8,736 nt of DNA from Tannerella sp. Lineage in GTDB: Bacteria; Bacteroidota; Bacteroidia; Bacteroidales; Tannerellaceae. Of this stretch, positions 1 through 4,305 are shown one piece after another; within the stretch, counting starts at the first letter, position 1, and every line of letters starts with the position of its first letter. The translations under genes and the position numbers were made by a program. The notes below the pieces were generated by a model. That model was not told where the DNA came from, made no database searches, and was given only the letters and a program-made list of their open reading frames with translations. Location of the stretch: positions 1-8,736 of the forward strand of contig JAISTJ010000144.1 in NCBI GenBank assembly GCA_031272655.1, written 5' to 3'.

Positions 1-347
1 TTGCGCAGTTGGTTCTTCGAGACGATGATAAAGCGCGTCTCGGAGTGTTTCAGGCGGAAGATGAGGTCGTTCTTCTCTTCGAGTTTGATAGACAGCGGCA
101 CATTGACGGCGCCGGTGTAAAGGATAGCCAGTTCGCTGATAATCCAGTCGTTACGCCCTTCCGAGAGCAGCGCTATCTTATCGCCCGGCTGCACGCCGAG
201 GCTAAGCAACCCTGCGGCGAGGCGGTAAACCTGCTCTCGCGTCTCACTGTACGTCATGGGTTCAAACCGGTCGGTCTTCTTCTCCCATAGGAAGGTGTTC
301 GCAGCGTATTTCTTCACGCTCTTTTCAAATAGTTCGATTATTGTCAT
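1..347 (-). CDS. AMP-binding acyl-CoA synthetase (long-chain fatty acid-CoA ligase type), N-terminal part only
   Basis: The minus strand is open from an ATG at 347 to the left edge, giving 115 codons of an incomplete gene. The protein begins MTIIELFEKSVKKYAANTF and continues through MTYSETREQVYRLAAGLLS, VQPGDKIALLSEGRNDWI and AILYTGAVNVPLS. This is the typical N-terminus of the AMP-dependent synthetase/ligase family: a 'tyY.el' segment, a 'GvkpGDrVai.s.N...w' segment and a 'laGavnvPl' segment. Family members activate a carboxylic acid with ATP to an acyl-adenylate and then transfer it to CoA. The length of family members (about 550-650 residues) and the bulky N-terminus suggest a long-chain fatty-acyl-CoA ligase. 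The ATP-binding and adenylation motifs lie outside the window, so substrate class is inferred. No strong Shine-Dalgarno site precedes the ATG. The gene follows the DUF4294 gene by 62 nt containing a heptamer tandem repeat. Confidence 0.87.
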   Translation of the reverse strand, partial: MTIIELFEKSVKKYAANTFLWEKKTDRFEPMTYSETREQVYRLAAGLLSLGVQPGDKIALLSEGRNDWIISELAILYTGAVNVPLSIKLEEKNDLIFRLKHSETRFIIVSKNQLR

Positions 348-370
348 AGTGATGAGTGATGAATACAAAC

Positions 371-411
371 TAAATCTAAAATCTAAAATCTAAAATCTAA
401 AATCTAAAATC
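371..411. repeat. Heptamer tandem repeat (TAAAATC)n
   Basis: Five perfect consecutive copies of TAAAATC occupy 377-411. They are preceded by a 6-nt degenerate copy (TAAATC, 371-376) and followed by a partial AAATC. The array fills most of the gap between the DUF4294 gene and the acyl-CoA synthetase gene. It includes two bases of the DUF4294 stop codon (410-412) and ends about 24 nt before the synthetase ATG at 347. Read on the coding strand the unit is GATTTTA. Such short arrays can change copy number by slipped-strand pairing. A change here would alter the distance between anything upstream and the synthetase start, but no regulatory role is shown. Confidence 0.95.
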
Positions 412-1162
412 AAATCATCTTATGTTCAACAAGTTGTACAACTCTCTCTGTCATGGCGTCTTCGCCTTTGGGGTCGTACTCTGTTTTGAGGCTTGCGCCA
501 AGCATATTAGCAAAGATGTTCCAAAATCCGGCGCGAAACTTCCCCAGAAAAGCCCCCAGCAGAGCATAACTCGACTGATGGCACTCACGGTCAATGAGTT
601 TGATTAGAAGTTTGCCTTGCGAGAGCGTAAGTTTCTTTAGTTCAGGCTTATACTCTTTAAACAGTTCTTTCTCCATACGTTTCAGATGTGCATCTTTAGC
701 CTTGTCGTCAGGCAGCGTCTCTATGTATTCGTATGTTTCAATCAGCGTTTCATAAACCAACTTGGCGTAGGGCAGCGTCTTTTTGACGTCGCGTACTAAT
801 TTCGTGTAGGCGATGCGTTCCTTATCGTTTTTAAAGACAATAGGCGGAAAGACAAGCACTTCGCCGAGAAAAACGGTAGGCACCGTATCGGCGCCTTCTA
901 CTGTGCCGAACTGGTAACCTTCCGGCAAAATATGTTTCAATTTCGGTTTCCTTGTAATAGTGTCGTTTGCGGCAACTGCCGCAGTTTGAGGTTGCTTCAC
1001 TGCGTTCGCTTCTTCTTTTTCGCTTACGGAAAAAATGACAGCCGTCAACAATCCCCCGTGATTGCAAGGTACGAAGCAGTCCGGAAAACTCCCATGCTCC
1101 CCGTCGCCGCGAGCCGCGAAGCAATCCAAAAGAAACGCCACTATGACCACCGCCAGTCTCAT
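410..1162 (-). CDS. DUF4294 domain-containing exported protein with repeat-derived N-terminus
   Basis: This 250-residue protein has a conserved C-terminal part of about 150 residues that matches the Bacteroidota DUF4294 family as I remember it. Landmarks are GEVLVFPPIVFKN (100-112), YTKLVRDVKKTLPYAKLVYE (119-138), LKRMEKELFKEYKPELKKLT (160-179), LSQGKLLIKLIDREC (180-194), FRAGFWNIFANMLGASLK (209-226) and DAMTERVVQLVE (235-246). The function of the family is unknown. The start at 1162 is supported by an ATGA overlap with the upstream isomerase stop codon, which implies translational coupling. Residues 1-16 form a hydrophobic export signal (MRLAVVIVAFLLDCFA). The N-terminal 60 residues are odd: residues 12-21, 27-37 and 42-57 are encoded by degenerate copies of repeats that lie between genes elsewhere in this window. 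Whether this segment is kept in the mature protein is unknown. Confidence 0.85.
   Translation of the reverse strand: MRLAVVIVAFLLDCFAARGDGEHGSFPDCFVPCNHGGLLTAVIFSVSEKEEANAVKQPQTAAVAANDTITRKPKLKHILPEGYQFGTVEGADTVPTVFLGEVLVFPPIVFKNDKERIAYTKLVRDVKKTLPYAKLVYETLIETYEYIETLPDDKAKDAHLKRMEKELFKEYKPELKKLTLSQGKLLIKLIDRECHQSSYALLGAFLGKFRAGFWNIFANMLGASLKTEYDPKGEDAMTERVVQLVEHKMI
991..1039 (-). repeat. Long relative of the palindromic repeat, inside the DUF4294 gene (copy 1 of 3)
   Basis: On the minus strand this reads GTCATTTTTTCCGTAAGCG, then AAAAAGAAGAAGCGAACGC, then AGTGAAGCAAC. Nearly the same string occurs on the plus strand at 3985-4040 and 7895-7934. Here it is translated in frame as VIFSVSEKEEANAVKQ (residues 42-57 of the DUF4294 protein). 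It looks like the short repeat (CGTCATTGCGA...GAAGCAATC) with an extra A/G-rich middle. Confidence 0.9.
1054..1084. repeat. Degenerate CGTCATTGCGA...GAAGCAATCC repeat in the DUF4294 coding region
   Basis: The plus strand reads CCCCGTGATTGCAAGGTACG followed by AAGCAGTCCGG. This matches the right arm of the hairpin element at 8003-8030 in reverse complement, with a few substitutions. It encodes PDCFVPCNHGG (residues 27-37 of the DUF4294 protein). Confidence 0.8.
1101..1128. repeat. Degenerate CGTCATTGCGA...GAAGCAATCC repeat overlapping the DUF4294 signal peptide
   Basis: The plus strand reads CCGTCGCCGCGAGCCGC followed by GAAGCAATCCA. It keeps the GAAGCAATCC end exactly and a diverged CGTC..GCGAGC end. 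It encodes LDCFAARGDG (residues 12-21), which is the end of the predicted signal peptide and its likely cleavage zone. Confidence 0.75.
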
Positions 1163-1821
1163 TTCTTAAGAATTTTCATATACTTGATTTTCACGTCTTT
1201 AACCGGTCGGTCATTGGCGTCGGTCATCACCATTTCTATTTTGTGTACAACCTTCATCCCCTTGACCACCTCGCCAAAAACGGTATAAGCGCCGTCCAAA
1301 TGCGGCGCCCCGCCTTGCAGCTTGTATGCTTCCCGCTGTTCGGCCGTCAATTTAATGCCTTTCTCTAATTCCATCTTATTCAGTTCGTTATCGGTAAAGA
1401 ACTTACCTGTAACGATATAGAACTGCGAAGCTGACGATGCACGTGACGGATTGCTCTCGTCGCCTTCGCGGGCAGCGCACAACTGGCCGCATTTGTGGAA
1501 CAGTTTGGGATAGACAATTTCGGCGGGCACTTTGTAGCCGAGGTCGCCTTCGCCGAGTTTCTCTTCAGGCTTGGCATATTTCGACTTCGGGTCGCCCCCT
1601 TGAATCATAAACTGCTTGATTACACGGTGAAAAAGCAGGCTGTCGTAAACATTTTCGGCGGCTAACTTCAGGAAGTTGTCCCGATGCTGCGGCGTTTCGT
1701 TATAAAGTTTCACTGTAATATTCCCCATGTTGGTAACAATCAGTACTTTAGCCTCTTTTTCTTCAGCCTGCGCACAAGCGGCGAAAAAGCCGATACATAA
1801 CAAAATGATAATCTTTTTCAT
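1159..1821 (-). CDS. Cyclophilin-type peptidyl-prolyl cis-trans isomerase, lipoprotein
   Basis: This 220-residue protein starts MKKIIILLCIGFFAAC. FAAC is a lipobox with Cys16 as the lipidated residue, so the mature enzyme should be membrane-anchored outside the cytoplasm. The acidic stretch soon after the cysteine (CAQAEEKE) could favour surface export, which is inference. The cyclophilin core is clear: LFHRVIKQFMIQGGDP (63-78, catalytic Arg66), SASQFYIVTG (130-139) and LDGAYTVFGEVVKGMKVV (175-192). The family catalyses proline isomerisation during folding of exported proteins. About 35 residues (140-174) separate QFYIV from DGAYTVFGEV, an insertion I associate with Bacteroidota members. The start at 1821 is preferred over an in-frame ATG at 1878 because a good promoter lies between them. 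The stop overlaps the DUF4294 start (ATGA). Confidence 0.95.
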   Translation of the reverse strand: MKKIIILLCIGFFAACAQAEEKEAKVLIVTNMGNITVKLYNETPQHRDNFLKLAAENVYDSLLFHRVIKQFMIQGGDPKSKYAKPEEKLGEGDLGYKVPAEIVYPKLFHKCGQLCAAREGDESNPSRASSASQFYIVTGKFFTDNELNKMELEKGIKLTAEQREAYKLQGGAPHLDGAYTVFGEVVKGMKVVHKIEMVMTDANDRPVKDVKIKYMKILKK

Positions 1822-1846
1822 AACTGAAATTTCTGTTAAATAATCG

Positions 1847-1879
1847 CAAAGATACACATTATTTTTATTTCCGTCCAAA
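1847..1879 (-). promoter_or_regulatory. Bacteroidota-type promoter for the isomerase-DUF4294 transcript
   Basis: On the minus strand the -7 box is TATCTTTG (1854-1847), a full match to TAnnTTTG. A TTTG -33 box lies at 1879-1876, and the spacer is 21 nt. Transcription would begin about 20 nt before the ATG at 1821. This makes the isomerase gene a separate unit from the response regulator upstream and excludes the longer reading frame starting at 1878. Confidence 0.75.
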
Positions 1880-1901
1880 ATTCCCGCAAAATAATTGTTA
1901 A

Positions 1902-1918
1902 ACGGGTAGTTATCCCGT
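1902..1918 (-). terminator. Weak hairpin at the response regulator stop codon
   Basis: ACGGG (1902-1906) and CCCGT (1914-1918) form a 5-bp stem with a 7-nt loop that contains the response regulator stop codon. On the minus strand it is followed by TTTAACAATTATTTT, which is T-rich but broken. It could be a weak terminator separating the two-component operon from the isomerase gene. The stem is short, so this is tentative. Confidence 0.3.
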
Positions 1919-2671
1919 CAGCCACCGCTTGAACTCGCCTGCGCGGGCTTTGCTTACTATTATTCTTTCGGGGGTGGGGATTGTCAGGTTGGCCGACAGT
2001 TTGCCGCCGAACCATATTGAGATGTCTTTCACCGCCTTGCGGGACACTATATATTGGCGGTTTGCGCGGAAAAAATCGTGAGGCGGCAGTTGAAGCATAA
2101 GCTCGTCAAGCACGCGGTCAAGGGTAAAAGTCTGATTATCAAAAGTAACCGCTTTGACAACCTGCGAAAAAATGCCGATATAAGCTATATCGCGCGTCGG
2201 AAGCGGGATTAGCTTATCCTTATGCGACACGAGGAAACTTGTTTTGTATGAATCCTTTGTTTGCTTGATGTCGGATATCATCTTGATTATCATCTCATTA
2301 TATCTGTCACCGCCGAATGAATAATTCCTGAATTTATTGACAGCCCTTGCGAGATCTTTCTTCACAATGGGCTTCAGCAAATAGTCTATACTGTTGACTT
2401 CAAACGCTTTAAGTGCATATTCATCGTAAGCGGTGGTGAAAATCACAGGGCATGAGACGGTTACCTTTTCAAAGACAGAAAAGGCCGAGCCGTCGGCAAG
2501 ATGGATGTCCATAAAGGCGACGTCAGGCGCAGAGGAGGTTTGAAACCACTCCACCGTCTCGTCTATTGATTGCATATTTGCAATTATCTCAATATCAGGT
2601 GCAACCTCGTTTAGAAGTGATGCAAGCGCCTGAGCTGCAACTGTTTCGTCTTCAATAATTATAGCTTTCAT
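1910..2671 (-). CDS. LytTR-family response regulator
   Basis: This 253-residue protein has an N-terminal receiver domain (about 1-115). It has the acidic pair Glu7-Asp8 in MKAIIIEDE, the phospho-acceptor Asp55 in FMDIHLADG, the Thr80 position in FTTAYDEYALKAF, and Lys100 in SIDYLLKPI. The C-terminal half (about 145-250) is a LytTR DNA-binding domain, shown by the pattern LPTRDIAYIGIFSQVVKAVT, FTLDRVLDELMLQLPPHDFF and RANRQYIVSRKAVKDI. LytTR regulators bind promoter DNA through a beta-strand fold once phosphorylated. Its ATG overlaps the kinase stop codon (ATGA), so kinase and regulator are almost certainly a co-translated pair. The regulon is not shown by the sequence. The divergent receptor operon is the obvious nearby candidate. 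Confidence 0.96.
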   Translation of the reverse strand: MKAIIIEDETVAAQALASLLNEVAPDIEIIANMQSIDETVEWFQTSSAPDVAFMDIHLADGSAFSVFEKVTVSCPVIFTTAYDEYALKAFEVNSIDYLLKPIVKKDLARAVNKFRNYSFGGDRYNEMIIKMISDIKQTKDSYKTSFLVSHKDKLIPLPTRDIAYIGIFSQVVKAVTFDNQTFTLDRVLDELMLQLPPHDFFRANRQYIVSRKAVKDISIWFGGKLSANLTIPTPERIIVSKARAGEFKRWLTG

Positions 2672-3855
2672 TCGTTTATTAATGGCAGTTCAACTTCAAA
2701 AACCGTTCCTGTGTTAGTAATTGTTATAGTCCTGTCCCAGAGCAGCCTGTAGCGTTCGGCGAGGTTTGAAAGTCCGATATTATCGCCGCTTTCAGGCTCT
2801 TTTTTCGGCTGAATGGGGTTGGAGACGCGGATGTGAGCGTTTTCATCGGTCGTAATAGATATCGTCAGCGGCAGACGGTTGCTCACAACATTGTGTTTGA
2901 TAGCGTTTTCTACAAGTGTTTGCAGACTGATAGGGATAATTGAGTAGTCGTAATACTTTTCATCCACATTATCAATCACTTTCAAATTATCGCCGTATCG
3001 TATCTGCATCAAATTAGAATAAGCCAAAGTAAACGCCAATTCTTCTTTTAGCGTTATAATCTCCTTATTCTGAAGCGTATAGCGGAAGACGAGCGACAGT
3101 TGCTCTAAATATTGCGTCGCTTTTGAAGCATCGGTTCTGATAAGCGACGCAAGGGTGTTCAGCGAGTTAAACAAAAAATGCGGATCAACCTGATTTTTAA
3201 GCGCTATGAAGCGCGTTTTCATATATTCGGCTTGAAGTCGCTCATTTTCAACGGCCATCACCTGCTGTTTGGACGCAATATACATCAACAGCGACGACAG
3301 CGTTACAACGACGCTAAGCGTGAAATCGCGCATTAAACTGCTGAAAATCACCCCTCTGATGTTGCGGAAAATCGTCTCGAAAGGAATCTGGATCAGCGAA
3401 CATGTTACGCTCAGGGCGGCTGTGGCGGCGATAATGATGGCGACATACCAAATTTTGCCGCGTTTGGATCCGAACCATTGCATTCTGAATATCCTGAAAT
3501 TCAGCAGATAAAGCAGGAACGCCATCGCGAAATTGTTGAAAAATCGCACTAAAGTCATGTTCAGGTTGAAGACATGCCTCATCTGGGCTTCGATTCGTGC
3601 TGGCGGCTCATCGTCAAACGAAAACTCATGCGGGGGCTTGTCGAAATCCGGACGCTTATCGGGAACAGGGCTTTCTACACCGAAAGGCGGCCTCCCAAAG
3701 CGCCCTCGCGGGCCTTCGTCCCTGATAAATGACGGTCTGCTACCGTACATAAACATGATGAGAAACAGCAAGTTCATTAACAGACTGATACTCAGCGCCA
3801 ACAGGGCGGCAGTCCGTATGTTGAGAAGCGTATTATGTGGTTTTAAACTGTTCAT
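2668..3855 (-). CDS. LytS-like sensor histidine kinase with four membrane segments
   Basis: This 395-residue membrane kinase has predicted membrane helices near 15-37, 100-120, 135-158 and 177-196, then a cytoplasmic kinase region. ALKNQVDPHFLFNSLNTLAS carries the phospho-acceptor His226 of the His_kinase (LytS/YehU) family. LQTLVENAIKHN carries the ATPase N-box Asn317. GDNIGLSNLAERY is the G-box. With the N-terminus inside, residues 38-99 form a loop outside the membrane that is rich in Pro, Arg, Asp and Phe (for example GRFGRPPFG and PDKRPDFDKPP), a likely sensing region. The start is uncertain. I chose the ATG at 3855 (MNSLKPHN), which sits just after a TATTTTTG promoter-like box. An in-frame ATG at 3933 would add 26 residues, mostly hydrophobic, but it lies inside a palindrome. 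The gene overlaps its regulator by 4 nt. Confidence 0.95.
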   Translation of the reverse strand: MNSLKPHNTLLNIRTAALLALSISLLMNLLFLIMFMYGSRPSFIRDEGPRGRFGRPPFGVESPVPDKRPDFDKPPHEFSFDDEPPARIEAQMRHVFNLNMTLVRFFNNFAMAFLLYLLNFRIFRMQWFGSKRGKIWYVAIIIAATAALSVTCSLIQIPFETIFRNIRGVIFSSLMRDFTLSVVVTLSSLLMYIASKQQVMAVENERLQAEYMKTRFIALKNQVDPHFLFNSLNTLASLIRTDASKATQYLEQLSLVFRYTLQNKEIITLKEELAFTLAYSNLMQIRYGDNLKVIDNVDEKYYDYSIIPISLQTLVENAIKHNVVSNRLPLTISITTDENAHIRVSNPIQPKKEPESGDNIGLSNLAERYRLLWDRTITITNTGTVFEVELPLINE

Positions 3856-3859
3856 GCTG

Positions 3860-3867
3860 CAAAAATA
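3860..3867 (-). promoter_or_regulatory. Possible -7 box for the kinase-regulator operon
   Basis: The minus strand reads TATTTTTG, which fits TAnnTTTG, ending 5 nt before the ATG at 3855. The mRNA would start at or within a few bases of that ATG and so be leaderless or nearly so. No convincing -33 TTTG lies at the usual distance. Either an activator is needed or the match is chance in an A/T-rich stretch. Confidence 0.4.
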
Positions 3868-3920
3868 GTGATTTTTTATAAGAAACAGACTGAAAATCAT
3901 CAGAAACAGCAAAAAACGCA

Positions 3921-3948
3921 TTTCAAACGGCATAATGCCATGTTGAAA
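3921..3948. promoter_or_regulatory. 28-nt imperfect palindrome, candidate operator
   Basis: The left arm TTTCAAACGGCAT (3921-3933) and the right arm ATGCCATGTTGAAA (3935-3948) are reverse complements except for one extra base and one mismatch, around a central A. It lies 66 nt upstream of the chosen kinase start, in the divergent region shared with the receptor operon. It may be a protein-binding site or a transcript hairpin. No family of binding sites is recognised. Confidence 0.45.
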
Positions 3949-3984
3949 TGTATCCGCAACCCTTTTCCGGTTTCTTTCGCAAAG

Positions 3985-4040
3985 CCGTCATTTTTTCCGC
4001 AAGCGAATAAAGAAGAAGCGAATGCAGTGAAGCAATCTCA
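3985..4040 (+). repeat. Long relative of the palindromic repeat (copy 2 of 3)
   Basis: CCGTCATTTTTTCCGCAAGC, then GAATAAAGAAGAAGCGAATG, then CAGTGAAGCAATCTCA. It matches 7895-7934 over the first 40 nt and the in-gene copy at 1039-991 (minus strand). It lies in the divergent intergenic region 3856-4305. That region also holds the 28-nt palindrome, a receptor promoter candidate and the hairpin element. I see no gene in it. Confidence 0.9.
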
Positions 4041-4121
4041 TCAAGGCCTTTCAGGTATGAATTAGTCTGTTTCAACGGCAAACATTGTCGCTTCACTAAC
4101 CTTAAAATACTCCCAATCTCC

Positions 4122-4138
4122 GTAAATCTTTACCTTTG
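4122..4138 (+). promoter_or_regulatory. Candidate receptor operon promoter with overlapping inverted repeat
   Basis: TACCTTTG (4131-4138) is a full match to the -7 consensus TAnnTTTG. There is no clear TTTG at the -33 distance. The perfect inverted repeat GTAAA-TC-TTTAC (4122-4133) overlaps the first bases of the -7 box. A missing -33 box and an overlapping inverted repeat would suit a regulated promoter, which is inference. The leader would be about 160 nt and would contain the whole hairpin element at 4179-4277. Confidence 0.42.
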
Positions 4139-4155
4139 CACCGCAATTAACGAGT

Positions 4156-4189
4156 CCTCGTCATTGCGACCGCGCCCTCGTCATTGCGA
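4156..4189 (+). repeat. Partial tandem duplication of the repeat end
   Basis: CCTCGTCATTGCGA occurs at 4156-4169 and again at 4176-4189, exactly 20 nt apart. The first copy is a truncated left end. The second is the left end of the full hairpin element. Confidence 0.85.
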
Positions 4190-4277
4190 ACGCAGTGAAG
4201 CAATCCAGTCAATAAACCCATTCATGCCGATTTTTTCTGGATTGCTTCGTTCCTCGCAATGACGGGACTACGTCCCG
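4179..4277 (+). repeat. ~100-nt hairpin element (MITE-like), copy upstream of the receptor gene
   Basis: The left arm (4179-4208) begins CGTCATTGCGA and ends GAAGCAATCCAG. The right arm (4237-4264) is its reverse complement, apart from a 7-nt versus 5-nt central mismatch. The 28-nt loop contains AATAAACCCATTCATGCCGA. A second small hairpin follows directly (CGGGAC-TAC-GTCCCG, 4263-4277... stem GGGAC/GTCCC). A near-identical element in the same orientation lies at 7943-8043. It carries no gene. It resembles short non-autonomous palindromic repeats, but no target-site duplication is visible. Its end is 28 nt before the receptor ATG, so it would fold in the mRNA leader. Confidence 0.92.
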
Positions 4278-4305
4278 ATACATTCTCTATACATTAATAT
4301 AATAT

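Noticed and set aside
9..290. Plus-strand open frame of 93 codons at the left edge
   Set aside because: The opposite strand encodes a clear acyl-CoA synthetase N-terminus, so this frame is its shadow.
371..411. CRISPR-like array
   Set aside because: The copies are 7 nt and contiguous, with no spacers, so this is a simple tandem repeat.
1822..1878. Longer isomerase start at 1878
   Set aside because: It would place the -33 and -7 boxes inside the coding region and put 19 polar residues before a standard lipoprotein signal.
3856..3933. Longer kinase start at 3933
   Set aside because: Not excluded, but it lies within a 28-nt palindrome and adds a hydrophobic segment that would make five membrane helices and put the kinase domain on the wrong side if the N-terminus is inside.
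3868..4065. Plus-strand open frame of 65 codons in the divergent intergenic region
   Set aside because: Its second half is just the translated repeat at 3985-4040 and it has no promoter or recognisable domain.
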